From NCBI RefSeq assembly GCF_000165485.1, contig NC_014623.1:6218893-6282892 (forward strand): a stretch of 64,000 bases of DNA, given 5' to 3'. How positions within the stretch are numbered: position 1 is the stretch's first letter; every line of letters begins with the position of its first letter. Source of the stretch: Stigmatella aurantiaca DW4/3-1 (lineage in GTDB: Bacteria > Myxococcota > Myxococcia > Myxococcales > Myxococcaceae). This document shows, piece by piece, positions 48,703 to 58,151 of the stretch. The position numbers were made by a program, and so were the translations under genes. Under the pieces are notes generated by a model. The model saw only the letters and a program-made list of their open reading frames with translations, did no database searches and was not told the DNA's origin.

Positions 48703-51700
48703 TACCAGGCTCCGCCCCGGAGGACGACGCGTCCGAACTCCGGCGTCGTCGAACGGGTGATCTCAAAGGCGTTGCCCGCCATGTCCTCCAGACCAAAGGG
48801 GCTCACCGCTGCGGGGTGGGAGCCGACCATGTCGGGCCCGAACGCCGTGGGCTGCCGGTCGTAGGTCGTGTCGATGTTGGCGTCGTCGGGCTGCAACTGG
48901 TCGCCATGGGGGTAACGGCGGCCATCGGCGCCACGGGCCGCGTACTCCCACTCGTTCTGGCTGCACAAGCGCGCTCCCGGAAGACGCCCCGACCGGTCCA
49001 GCCAGTAGAAGTAGCCCGCCAGATCCTCGGCGGAGACACCGGACAGGGGAAACTGGCGCCAATCGGCCGTGTTCCGCACCGTCCGTCCCGGATACCGGAA
49101 TGTCTCTCCCTCCTTCGCCGAGAAGACGTCCGCCCGCGAGCGGTAGAAGGAGAAGACCCACCCCGCCCCGGGTTGATGCCGCAGCGTGATCGCCCCGGTG
49201 GGACTGAAGCGCGGCTGCTCGAGGAGCCTCCTCGCGGGCGCGTCCGGAGGCAGCGCGTCGAGGTAGGCCAACCAGTCCCCGAAGGTCACCTCCCGCTGGC
49301 CGATCACATAGCCCTCGTTGAGGCAGAACCGGTGCAGCGGAGGGCTGAGCATGAAGAGCCTCACCTCCTCTGGCTCGGCGCTGCCCAGGAGGAAGCACCC
49401 TGGCGGGATGTAGACATGGCCCGCGGGCACCTGGGTGGGAAGCGCGAGGCGGACCTGCTCGCGAACGCCGTGCGTGAGGCGCAGAGGCAGCCTCACCGGC
49501 ACGCGTCCCGGGCTCGAGACGTGGAGGAGATAGGAGCCCTCGGGCAAGCGCAACTGGGAGATGGGCGTGGCGCCCAAACGGCCCAACCCCGGCACAGGCT
49601 CACGTCTCAGCGCTCCTTGCACGTCGGTATAACGTTCGATCTCCACGCGTGCGCCGGGGGGCTCCGTCACGATCTTGAGTTCGGCTGAGGCCCGGAGCCG
49701 CTGCCGCCACTCCACCCCCGCCGTTCCGGAATCGGTCACCTGCTCCAATCGCTGAACCCAGTCCTCGCGCTCGCGCCGCTGGTGAAAGCGCTCTGCGAGG
49801 AGAATCCTTTCATAGGTCACCTCCGCGATGAGCCGGCGCGTGTCCGCATGGCCGCGATCGCGATCAAGGGCCTTCTCGAGGAACTGGTTCGTGCGGGCAT
49901 AGACCTCATTGGCCTGCTCTCGCAGGGCGAGCGCCTCGGTCCATCGCCGCTCGGCGGCGTTCCTGCGGCCATGAAGGCCTGGCAACGTCTCAGGGCCTGC
50001 GGAAGGAGAGGGCCGGCCGTCGAAGAGCGCCAGCGCCTCCTCGCGGCGCGCACTCGCCTGCTGAGCGAGGGCACGGCCTGCGGTGAGCGCTTCCCGCGCC
50101 AAACCCGCCTGGGTGGCGACGAAGCGCGCGTCCTCGAAATACGCCTGCAGGCGAAGCCCTCCGTAGGAGGCAGCCACGGACAGAAGAATGGCAAGCACAG
50201 CGAGCCGACGGCCCCACCGCTGACGTGTCACCGCACGGCGGGAGGCAGCGAGGAAGGCGCGCTCGCGCGGCCCCAGGGAGGAGGGCTCGAGAAGATGCGT
50301 CTCGGTGAGTTGGCGCCGCCCCCAGAGTGCCTCCTTGGCGCGCATCAGGCGTTCCCACTCCATGCTCGCCGCCACGACCCGCTTGCGCACCGCACGATGG
50401 CCGATGCTGTCATCGAGCCAGCCACGCAGCGTGCCCCAGCTTGCGATGAGCGAGTCATGGGCCAACTCGCAGCGCGGCTGGCCACCCGTGGTGCGCGTGT
50501 GCAGGAGACGGCCCTCGACCAAGGCACGAAGGGCCGCCCGGGAAGCCGCGTCCGAGGGCTCGGCGAGCTCCGCTTCACCCCGCTCGATGCGCGTCCCTTC
50601 CTCCGTCACGAGTTGGAGGAGGAGACGCCGTGACGCCTCGCGCTCCTGGGGGCTCAATCGGGCGAGCACTTCATCCGCGTGCCGAGACAGCGCTCCGGCC
50701 ACCCCCCCCATCTCGTCAAGCGCCGCCCGGGTGATGCGGCCATGCGCCGGGTTGCGCCGTTCCCACAGCTCGGCGAGCGCGAACTGGAGCGGAGGAAGGC
50801 TGCCCACGCCATGCGCCGCGGACTCAACGAGTGTTTGAACAAGCTCTCCGGACTCGAAGACCACCCCCCGGCTGCGTGCGGGCCCTACGATGGCCTCGCG
50901 CACCCCTTCGGGCGACATGGGCCGGAGGATGTAGAGCGCTCGCTCCGCCTCATCTCCCAGGCCGGGCAATGCGCACAAGCGCGTCAGGAAATCCCCGCGC
51001 ACCGCCAGCAGGACACGCACCCCTCGCGAGGGCAAGGCGAGTTCGCCGAGGAGGCGAGAGAAGTGCGCCGCCTGAACCGGCTCGGAGAGGGTGATGAGCT
51101 CCTCGAGTTGATCGACAAAGAGGAGCAGGCCCCGGCCCTCTTGATGCGTTTCGCGCAGCGTCCGCCCGAGCCAGGCGGTCGCGTCCGCGAGCGAGGTCAC
51201 GAGCTCCGACTCCTTCCGGCCCAGGACTGGAGCAAGCGCGGCAGCCAGGGCATCGAGCGGTCGGCGGCCTGGTTCCAGGGTGACCGTGGTTCGCTCGCGC
51301 GCTCCGCCCAGCGTCACCGCGTCCATCCGGGGGAGCACCCCCGCTCGGCACAGCGAGGATTTGCCGGTGCCAGAGTCCCCGGCGACCAAGACGAGCGGCC
51401 GGTAACGCAGGCGCTCGAGTACCGCATGGATGTCGGCGTCGCGCCCAAAGAAGAGCGCCCGGTGCTCGGCCTCGAAGGGCGCGAGGCCACGGTAGGGATT
51501 GCTGGCGGACAGGGGCGCGGGGGCGCTGATCCGCTCGAGGCGTTCGAGCGCTTCGCAGAGCGCCTCAGCCGAGGCGAACCGTTCGAGTGGATCGGGCGCG
51601 AGGCACCGCGCGATGAGCGCGGTGAAGTCTGGATCGATCTCGGGTCCTCCGGCCCGTGAGGCCACCCCCTCCAGCCCTCGGACCGGCCCCCGGGGCAGCT

Positions 51701-52559
51701 CGCCCAGACACAGCTCGTAGAGCACGAGGCCCAAGGCATAGAGGTCACTCCGGGGGCTGGCCGGAGCCCGCTCCAAGAGTTCGGGCGCCATGTAGGGCCG
51801 CGTCCCGACGAGGTGAAGGCTGGACGACGGCGAGGCCATCCCGGGCCCAAAGCGCTCGGCCAACCCGAAGTCGAGCAGCTTGACCCCACCGTCCTCGGTG
51901 ACGAGCGCATTGGAAGGCTTGAGATCCCGGTGCAGCACGCCCTGGCGATGGGCTGCCGCGAGCCCCCGGGCCAGGCCGACGCCGAGCGTCAAAACCCGGC
52001 GCCAGGGGACGGGCAGGGGCAGTTCCGCGAGGCTCTGGCCGACCACGTATTCGGACACGATGTAGGGGTGACCGCTGACCTCCCCCACGCGAAATACGCT
52101 GACAACGTTTGGATGCTGCAACCGCGCAATCGCACGGGCCTCGGTCTCGAAGTACGAACGGACCCAGGGGTCGGATTGACCGAAGGCAATGAACTTCACC
52201 GCCACGTGCCGGTCCAGGGAGGTGTCGTGCGCGAGGTAGACGACGCCCATGCCTCCGCGGCCAAGCTCGCGTTCGAGGCGGAACTCGTCGAACACGTCCG
52301 GTGGCACCCAGGGCAAGCCTGCCAGCGTCATGCTGGCGCCGGACGGCCCGGAATGCGCCGGAGCCTCCGGCGTCATCCCCAGGCCCCCGCGCGAGACGGA
52401 CGCAAGCAGGGTCCGGCAGGTATCGCACTGCGCCGCATGCCGATGGGCCTCCGCCAGCGCCTCGTCGGACAACCGGCCATCGAGCAGATCGACCAGGACG
52501 TCATCCTTCAAGCAAACGGTTGCGCTCGAGCCAGTGTCGACAGAAGAGGACGGACGCAT
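48600..52559 (-). CDS. mosaic signalling protein: zinc finger, Ser/Thr kinase, STAND ATPase, SUMF1 domain
   Basis: 1319 residues from the ATG at 52559. Domains in order: anti-sigma-type zinc finger (about 15-55) with H41-x3-C45-x2-C48; protein kinase (about 90-350; GRGGMGVVYLAHD, HRDLKPSNAL, DFGLAERFG); STAND NTPase (about 370-790; FFGRDADI, P-loop GDSGTGKSSL, LLLFVDQLEEL); a membrane helix (about 830-850); coiled linker; and a C-terminal SUMF1/formylglycine-type domain (about 1085-1319; GARLCSQNEWEYAARG, LRGGAWYYDS). SUMF1 domains often act as binding modules. It is divergent from a sigma factor 70 bp away, a likely regulatory partner. Confidence 0.88.
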   Translation of the reverse strand: MRPSSSVDTGSSATVCLKDDVLVDLLDGRLSDEALAEAHRHAAQCDTCRTLLASVSRGGLGMTPEAPAHSGPSGASMTLAGLPWVPPDVFDEFRLERELGRGGMGVVYLAHDTSLDRHVAVKFIAFGQSDPWVRSYFETEARAIARLQHPNVVSVFRVGEVSGHPYIVSEYVVGQSLAELPLPVPWRRVLTLGVGLARGLAAAHRQGVLHRDLKPSNALVTEDGGVKLLDFGLAERFGPGMASPSSSLHLVGTRPYMAPELLERAPASPRSDLYALGLVLYELCLGELPRGPVRGLEGVASRAGGPEIDPDFTALIARCLAPDPLERFASAEALCEALERLERISAPAPLSASNPYRGLAPFEAEHRALFFGRDADIHAVLERLRYRPLVLVAGDSGTGKSSLCRAGVLPRMDAVTLGGARERTTVTLEPGRRPLDALAAALAPVLGRKESELVTSLADATAWLGRTLRETHQEGRGLLLFVDQLEELITLSEPVQAAHFSRLLGELALPSRGVRVLLAVRGDFLTRLCALPGLGDEAERALYILRPMSPEGVREAIVGPARSRGVVFESGELVQTLVESAAHGVGSLPPLQFALAELWERRNPAHGRITRAALDEMGGVAGALSRHADEVLARLSPQEREASRRLLLQLVTEEGTRIERGEAELAEPSDAASRAALRALVEGRLLHTRTTGGQPRCELAHDSLIASWGTLRGWLDDSIGHRAVRKRVVAASMEWERLMRAKEALWGRRQLTETHLLEPSSLGPRERAFLAASRRAVTRQRWGRRLAVLAILLSVAASYGGLRLQAYFEDARFVATQAGLAREALTAGRALAQQASARREEALALFDGRPSPSAGPETLPGLHGRRNAAERRWTEALALREQANEVYARTNQFLEKALDRDRGHADTRRLIAEVTYERILLAERFHQRREREDWVQRLEQVTDSGTAGVEWRQRLRASAELKIVTEPPGARVEIERYTDVQGALRREPVPGLGRLGATPISQLRLPEGSYLLHVSSPGRVPVRLPLRLTHGVREQVRLALPTQVPAGHVYIPPGCFLLGSAEPEEVRLFMLSPPLHRFCLNEGYVIGQREVTFGDWLAYLDALPPDAPARRLLEQPRFSPTGAITLRHQPGAGWVFSFYRSRADVFSAKEGETFRYPGRTVRNTADWRQFPLSGVSAEDLAGYFYWLDRSGRLPGARLCSQNEWEYAARGADGRRYPHGDQLQPDDANIDTTYDRQPTAFGPDMVGSHPAAVSPFGLEDMAGNAFEITRSTTPEFGRVVLRGGAWYYDSFGAHIANISVGDPTARDAAIGVRVCASFSP

Positions 52560-52629
52560 GGAGTCCCAGGGCTCAGCCGATGCAGGAACCGGGTGGCGTT
52601 GATGGCCCGGCGCAGCGCATGGTACAGAA

Positions 52630-53571
52630 ATGAGAATGGAGCAGGTGCCCGGGTTGGCCTCGACGTTTCTCGTGCACGCAAAAGTGCGCTTCGTTCCTCC
52701 CGTGGATGCCTTGGCTTTCGAACGGCTGCTCATCCAAGCCTGGGAGACCGCGCGCGCGCAGTGGCCCTCCGTGGAGCTTCCCGCCGAGCCATTCGTGACC
52801 CACCTCGCCCAGCGGCTTCCCGAGGCGAGTCCCCAGAGCCCCCTCGAACCCCTGCTGGGGCAGCTGTCCCTGGCGGAGCTTTACTTGGCCTGCGCGTGCG
52901 AGCGAGGCATTCCCTCCGCCATCGACATCTTCGAGCGCCACTACCTCGCCAAGTTGCCTGGGCTGCTCCGAGGTCCCAAGCAGCCCGACGCGATGATCGA
53001 CGACGTGTGCCAGTTGGCGCGGGTGAAGATCCTGGTCCCCACACACGAAGGGGCCCCGAAAATCGCGGAATACACGGGGCGAGGGGCCTTGCTGAGCTGG
53101 GTGCGGGTCACCGCCGTGCGCATCGCCATCAAGCTGCAGGCCGTCGAGAAGCCCACGTCCTCGCAGGACGCGGACACTGTCTTCGCGGCACTGCCAGCGC
53201 CAGGGTTCGACGCGGAGCTGGACCTCATCAAGCGGCGCCACCACACGGACTTCCGGCAGGCCGTGAGCGAAGCCTTCACCGTGCTCTCGAATGATGAGCG
53301 CCATCTGTTCCGCCTCTATTTCGTCGATCAGCTTTCGATGTACGAGTTGGCCGCGCTCTTCCGCGTCAATCAATCCACGGTCTCCCGCTGGCTGAAGACC
53401 GCTCGGCAGCGGGTCTACGAAGAGACGCAACGCCGCCTCCAAGCGCGGCTGGGCCTCTCCTCCCGTGACTTCAAGAGCTTCCTGGCCGTCCTCGACAGCC
53501 AGCTCGAGCTGGGCATCAGCCAGCTCCTGCGCCAGGAAGACGAGGCACCTGGGTCTTCCAAGCAAAGCTGA
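52630..53571 (+). CDS. sigma-70 family (ECF-like) RNA polymerase sigma factor
   Basis: 313 residues; an ATG two codons in (52636) is an alternative start. The N-terminal 60 residues are unusual. The region-2 equivalent is around AIDIFERHYLAKLPGLLRG. The region-4 helix-turn-helix is clear: LSNDERHLFRLYFVDQLSMYELAALFRVNQSTVSRWLKTA. It resembles the long myxobacterial sigma-70 variants rather than a minimal ECF. It is divergent from the zinc-finger/kinase protein, whose zinc finger resembles anti-sigma ZAS domains, suggesting a sigma/anti-sigma-like pair. Confidence 0.88.
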   Translation: MRMEQVPGLASTFLVHAKVRFVPPVDALAFERLLIQAWETARAQWPSVELPAEPFVTHLAQRLPEASPQSPLEPLLGQLSLAELYLACACERGIPSAIDIFERHYLAKLPGLLRGPKQPDAMIDDVCQLARVKILVPTHEGAPKIAEYTGRGALLSWVRVTAVRIAIKLQAVEKPTSSQDADTVFAALPAPGFDAELDLIKRRHHTDFRQAVSEAFTVLSNDERHLFRLYFVDQLSMYELAALFRVNQSTVSRWLKTARQRVYEETQRRLQARLGLSSRDFKSFLAVLDSQLELGISQLLRQEDEAPGSSKQS

Positions 53572-53572
53572 C

Positions 53573-54667
53573 CTACAGCCCCCCGCCTGGGGAGACAGGG
53601 GTCTTCGGGGCGCCATAGGACTGGTTGCGCAGCAGCGCCGAGCGGGGGTTCACGTCCACACGCCGCGCCGTGCAGCGGTCGCCTTCGCCCAGATCGAGCG
53701 CCGCATCGGTGCGGAAACGGTCCGGACACTCCTGGAGAATCGTCTCCAGCGCACGGCCGTCGCGGGTCCGCGCCAGGCAGGTGGCCCCGTCGGGCGCCCA
53801 CGCCGCCTCGAAGGAGGCCCGCGCGAGATCCCACTCCGCCGAGGATTCGGTCGTCCGGGCGATCACGCCCAGCCGATCGTACATATCGATGGGAGTGTCC
53901 TCGTGCGTGTGATTGCGGCCATTGCCGCAGTAGTCCGCGCGAGCCATGCGCGTACAGGCTTGATGAAGGCCCGCCAGCGACTGTCCATCCCGGCTCGCCC
54001 AAGGCTTGTATCCCCAGTGGATGCACTTGGTGATGGCGCCGTTCTCACAGGCGAAGGTGAGTTGTCCGGGAGCCTCACGATGGACGCCGTTGAAATCCCA
54101 AACACCGCTCACCGCGAGCGCCCGGGGGTCGGGGACCCGGTCCAGGGCCACACACGGGTTCTCCCACTCCTGGGCCAGCGCATTCCACGCCTCGATGCGG
54201 TACCAGACCATGTTGGGATCCTCGGGAGAGGGCTCGGCACCGCAGATGGCCACCTCCACGGGCTTGCCATCACCCGCCGTCCCCTGAAGCACGGTGCCCA
54301 TCACCCTTCTCGCTTCGGGCGTTCCGGGCGCGAACGAGGTGGAGGTGGCGACCAGATGACCGCCTTCCAGTTTCAGGCCCGTCACTTGGGCATCCGCCCG
54401 ACGCAGGGGCTCGAGGCTGGCGGAGACGAGGACGCTGCTGCGCTCCCCGGCCGGCTTCTCGGTGTCCCAGTCCCGCCGGGTGCCCCAGAGCATCGTCCCC
54501 TGAGGCTTGACGGTGCGGTGAGGGGCCCGGGATTGGCACCGCCGCGCGTAGCGCTCGGCCTCGGACACCGGGGCGGCCACGCTCTCGGTCCGGGGGCGCT
54601 CGGCGTACGCCAGCATGGGGAGCTGAAGACATACCCAGGCAAGCAAAGACTTTGTCATCGCGGTCAT
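53573..54667 (-). CDS. ADYC-domain secreted protein
   Basis: 364 residues from the ATG at 54667, which has a GGAAGAG site; a longer frame to 54688 exists. A signal peptide ends near MLAYA-ERP. The middle carries the family-naming motif ARADYCGNGRNHTHEDTPID preceded by KCIHWGYKPW. ADYC proteins are myxobacterial secreted proteins of unknown role. About eight Cys suggest disulfides. It converges on the sigma factor gene with a 1-bp gap and is divergent from the SBBP protein. Confidence 0.82.
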   Translation of the reverse strand: MTAMTKSLLAWVCLQLPMLAYAERPRTESVAAPVSEAERYARRCQSRAPHRTVKPQGTMLWGTRRDWDTEKPAGERSSVLVSASLEPLRRADAQVTGLKLEGGHLVATSTSFAPGTPEARRVMGTVLQGTAGDGKPVEVAICGAEPSPEDPNMVWYRIEAWNALAQEWENPCVALDRVPDPRALAVSGVWDFNGVHREAPGQLTFACENGAITKCIHWGYKPWASRDGQSLAGLHQACTRMARADYCGNGRNHTHEDTPIDMYDRLGVIARTTESSAEWDLARASFEAAWAPDGATCLARTRDGRALETILQECPDRFRTDAALDLGEGDRCTARRVDVNPRSALLRNQSYGAPKTPVSPGGGL

Positions 54668-54734
54668 GGCTCTCTTCCTCGCATTCACTTCGATGGGCGC
54701 GACTCGCTGCCCCGCGACCAGAAGAGCCCATGAT

Positions 54735-54761
54735 CTGAAAAATCATGCAGGAAAATCCACA
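54735..54761 (-). promoter_or_regulatory. shared upstream motif, copy B (minus strand)
   Basis: On the minus strand it reads TGTGGATTTTCCTGCATGAT then TTTTCAG. It lies 67 bp upstream of the ADYC-protein start and points at it. With copy A it forms a loose inverted repeat in the divergent gap 54668-54928. Confidence 0.55.
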
Positions 54762-54823
54762 GCCGGGGTCCCGCTCCACCCCCTGAGGACAAGGGCTGGA
54801 TGTTCCTCCCTTGTTCAACAGCC

Positions 54824-54850
54824 CACAGATTTTTCTGCATCATTTTCTGG
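54824..54850 (+). promoter_or_regulatory. shared upstream motif, copy A
   Basis: It reads CACAGATTTTTCTGCATCAT then TTTCTGG. It lies 78 bp upstream of the SBBP-protein start and points at it. It shares about 21 of 27 positions with copy C and the ATTTT-CTGCAT-ATTTT core with copy B. Confidence 0.55.
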
Positions 54851-54928
54851 CCCGTCGGCTCATCCCCCTTCGAAGAGGCGCGGCCGGCCTGGAAGCCGTC
54901 CGCGGTCCTCTTCTTCTCAAGGAGAACC

Positions 54929-56293
54929 ATGTTTCGCTCCCCAACTTCTTTGAATCTTCTCGCCGTGGTTGCCCTGATGACTGGCTGCGCGGGTGAAGAA
55001 TCCGCCACCTATGATCTGCTCCCCACGGACAGCGGAAAGATCAGCCACGTGCAGGACGGCCAGTTGGCCACGACCAAGCAGCAGATCGCGAGCCTCGGAT
55101 TCTCGACCTACCTGGGCTTCGCGGGCGATGAGTACGGCAACGCGATCGCCGTGGACACCGCGGGCAATTCCTACATCGCGGGGACGACCACGTCGTTCAA
55201 TGGCACCACCAACGTCTTCATCGCGAAGATGAGCCCCACGGGCACCAACCTCTACTTCACGTATCTCCCCGGCACCCAGGCCCGGGGCATCGCCGTGGAC
55301 TCGACGGGCAACGCCTATGTGGTGGGAATCCTCAGCGGGGGACCGACGGTCCTCAAGATCAACGCCGCGGGGACGTCGATCGTCTACTCCGCCACCCTGG
55401 GCTGGAACGAGATCTCGGCCATCCAGATTGACACCTCGGGCAACGCCTATGTGACCGGCAGCGTCAACAATGGCGTCGCCGGCGTCGATGTGGCCGTGGG
55501 CAAGATCAACCCCACGGGCACGGGGTTCCTCTACGCCCTGGCCTTCGGCGGCACGGGGACCGATCGGGGCAATGGCATCGCCATTGACAGGTCCGGCAAT
55601 GCCTACATCACCGGAAACACCGACTCGACCAACTTCCCGCTCGCCACCGCCTTCCAGACGGTCCTCAAGGGCCCCCAGGATGCCTTCGTCACCAAGCTGA
55701 ACGCGACGGGCTCCGCCCTCAGCTACTCGACGTATCTGGGAGGCAACACGTATGACTATGGCAACGCCATCGCGGTGGACACCTCGGGCAATGCGTATGT
55801 CACGGGCTCCACGGCGTCGCTGAATGGTGTTCAGAGCTTCCCGGTGACGACCGGCACGGTCCAGTTCAACCCGGGCGGTGGCGGTGACGCGTTCGCGGCG
55901 AAGTTCGGCACGACCGGCAGCCGCATCTATGCCACCTATATCGGTGGAAATGCCGCGGAGTCGGGCTCGTCCATCGCGGTGAGCGCCTCGGGCATCGCCT
56001 ACGTCACGGGATACACGTCCTCGACCAACTTCCCCACGAGCAACCTCGCCTACCAGCGGTTTGCCCCCGCGGAGGTCAATGCCTTCGTGGTTCAGTTGAC
56101 CGCGACTTTCAACGCCTACACCTATTCCACCTACCTGGGCGGGAGCAGCGCGGACGTCGGCTCGGCCATCGCGGTGAACTCCACGGGCGTCACCTACGTG
56201 ACGGGCAATACCTTCTCGGCCGACTTCCCGACGACCGTCTATCTGCCGGGCGGCCAGTACGATGCGTTCGTGACGAAGTTCAACGGACCGTGA
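54929..56293 (+). CDS. SBBP-repeat lipoprotein
   Basis: 454 residues from the ATG at 54929 with an AAGGAG site. The lipobox is ALMTGC. From about residue 55 there are seven to eight beta-propeller-type SBBP repeats of about 50 residues, each with a core such as GNAIAVDTSGNAYVTGST and a FVTKLNATGSALSYSTYLGG strand. Such proteins are predicted surface propellers of unknown ligand. A strong terminator follows. Confidence 0.88.
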   Translation: MFRSPTSLNLLAVVALMTGCAGEESATYDLLPTDSGKISHVQDGQLATTKQQIASLGFSTYLGFAGDEYGNAIAVDTAGNSYIAGTTTSFNGTTNVFIAKMSPTGTNLYFTYLPGTQARGIAVDSTGNAYVVGILSGGPTVLKINAAGTSIVYSATLGWNEISAIQIDTSGNAYVTGSVNNGVAGVDVAVGKINPTGTGFLYALAFGGTGTDRGNGIAIDRSGNAYITGNTDSTNFPLATAFQTVLKGPQDAFVTKLNATGSALSYSTYLGGNTYDYGNAIAVDTSGNAYVTGSTASLNGVQSFPVTTGTVQFNPGGGGDAFAAKFGTTGSRIYATYIGGNAAESGSSIAVSASGIAYVTGYTSSTNFPTSNLAYQRFAPAEVNAFVVQLTATFNAYTYSTYLGGSSADVGSAIAVNSTGVTYVTGNTFSADFPTTVYLPGGQYDAFVTKFNGP

Positions 56294-56338
56294 GCTGACG
56301 GCGCGGCCCCTCTCTCCGCGCCCACGCCGCAGTTCCAG

Positions 56339-56380
56339 CCCCCTGAAGTCCCCCTCCGGGATTTCAGGGGGTTTGGTTTT
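56339..56380 (+). terminator. rho-independent terminator after the SBBP lipoprotein
   Basis: A 14-bp stem (56339-56352 with 56358-56371, one G-T pair, 5-nt loop) is followed by a T-rich run (TTTGGTTTT). It lies 45 bp after the stop. Confidence 0.93.
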
Positions 56381-56532
56381 GGTGTCCATGGGACGCTCGC
56401 CGGGCAACCCCTCGGCTTGCCGCCTGCCACCCGGCGGCCCCTGCCCCATTCGCCCCCTTCCCCCCACCTATTGACTGCCCAGTGACGGTGTGTGGACGAT
56501 CCTCGTCCGTCTGCCTTCCCTGGAGTTCGAGC

Positions 56533-58140
56533 ATGAGTGACGACGCGACACCGCCCCCCGCGCCAGGCTCCCATGGACCGCTCGGTCCTCTCGCCCTGGC
56601 ACTCTCTGGCGGCGGTTACCGCGCGGCGGCGTTCCACCTGGGCACGCTGCGATTCCTGGACCGAATGGGCCTCCTGCGAGACGTCGCCGGACTGTCCACC
56701 GTGTCCGGTGGCACCATCACCGGAATGGCCTGGGCCGTCAGCATGCTCGACGGCAAGCCCTTTTCGGAGTTCTACGACGCCTACTCCACCTACTTGAAGC
56801 AGACGAACGTGATCCACGAGGCACTGGAGGGGCTCACCACCCACCGAGCTCACGGCAGCCACAGCTGGGCCAGTCTCATCCGCTCCGCCGCGGACGTCTA
56901 TGCACGGCCCAGCTTGCTCGGCGACCGGCGATTCGGCGAGCTGCTCGACACGGACAAGCTCCCCCTGCACGAGGTCATCTTCAACACCACCGAGTTCCAT
57001 TCCGGGCTCGACTTCCGCTTCCGGCGCAGCGCCCCCTCTCAGGCGATCCTGGGCAATGGGAGACACCGGGTGCCGCGCTCCGTGGCGCAACACATCCGGC
57101 TGGCGGACATGGTGGCCGCGTCCTCATGCTTCCCGGGTGGTTTCGAGCCCCTGATCTTTCCGCAACAATTCCACTGGCCACAGAGCTACCCGCTCCCGGC
57201 GGCGCTTCAGGAGTTGGGCGCGGACTTCGCGCATGGACTGCCGTTGATGGACGGCGGCATCTACGACAATCAGGGGATCGACAGCCTGCTGCTGGCGTTC
57301 AAGACCCGCACCCCTCCGACCCTGATCATCTCGGATGTCAGCACGGAGTCGAGTGAGCTCTACAACGTCCCCAAGAACCCGACGAGCCGGGGCTGGGTGA
57401 CGCTGCAGGGCGTCTCTTGGATGGGATGGGGACTGTTCTTCCTGGCGCTGGTGTCCGCGCTCATCCTGGCGTGGAGCGGAGCCGCCGCCGCGCGCGCGGG
57501 CGACTGGAAATGGCAGGATTACTTCCTGTACCTCGTCCCGAGCGTCCTGAGCGCGTCCGTGGCGGCAGGGCTGTTCTGGGTCCGCCGCCGGTTGAACGAC
57601 GTCAATGCCTTGCTCCGCAAGCAAATGGAGGTGGACGCCTGGCCGTCGTTCCGGAAGCTGACGGTGAATGAGTTCTCACAAATGCTGGTGCTGCGCATCG
57701 GCTCGCTGCTGGCCCTCACTTCCAGCGTGTTCATGAAACGGGTGCGGGGCCTCATCTTCAAGAACCTGTACCGGACCTCCGAGTACACGGGACGGCGAAT
57801 CTCGAACCTGATCTCCAAGCTCTCCACGGAGGACGCCCCCCTGTTCGCCGAGTACCCGTGGATTCAACCCAAACCCCACCTCGTGAAGCTGGGACAGCAG
57901 GCCTCCCAGATGGCCACCACGCTCTGGTTCACCCAGGATGACCAGTTCGTGACGGTGGAGTCCGCCGGTGAGGCCACCCTCTGCTACGTGCTGTTGCGCC
58001 ACATCCTCAAACAGCACAAGGGCCGGTACGAAACGGCGGGGCTCCCGCTCTTCGACCTTTTCGAACGGCTCCGGAAGGAATGGGCGGTGTTCAACCAGGA
58101 GGCGTCCGTCTCCGGCGTCCAGCCCAAGGTGGCGGCTTGA
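56533..58140 (+). CDS. patatin-like phospholipase with C-terminal membrane segments
   Basis: 535 residues from the ATG at 56533. Patatin core: oxyanion loop LSGGGYRAAAFHLG (about 24-37), nucleophile Ser58 in STVSGGT and the catalytic Asp in MDGGIYDNQG (about 237-246). Two hydrophobic helices (about 297-320 and 335-355) and a C-terminal about 150-residue helical part follow. It likely hydrolyses phospholipid or lysolipid acyl esters at a membrane. The thiaminase-like gene starts 11 bp downstream; they look co-transcribed. Confidence 0.88.
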   Translation: MSDDATPPPAPGSHGPLGPLALALSGGGYRAAAFHLGTLRFLDRMGLLRDVAGLSTVSGGTITGMAWAVSMLDGKPFSEFYDAYSTYLKQTNVIHEALEGLTTHRAHGSHSWASLIRSAADVYARPSLLGDRRFGELLDTDKLPLHEVIFNTTEFHSGLDFRFRRSAPSQAILGNGRHRVPRSVAQHIRLADMVAASSCFPGGFEPLIFPQQFHWPQSYPLPAALQELGADFAHGLPLMDGGIYDNQGIDSLLLAFKTRTPPTLIISDVSTESSELYNVPKNPTSRGWVTLQGVSWMGWGLFFLALVSALILAWSGAAAARAGDWKWQDYFLYLVPSVLSASVAAGLFWVRRRLNDVNALLRKQMEVDAWPSFRKLTVNEFSQMLVLRIGSLLALTSSVFMKRVRGLIFKNLYRTSEYTGRRISNLISKLSTEDAPLFAEYPWIQPKPHLVKLGQQASQMATTLWFTQDDQFVTVESAGEATLCYVLLRHILKQHKGRYETAGLPLFDLFERLRKEWAVFNQEASVSGVQPKVAA

Positions 58141-58151
58141 GCGAGGAAAGA

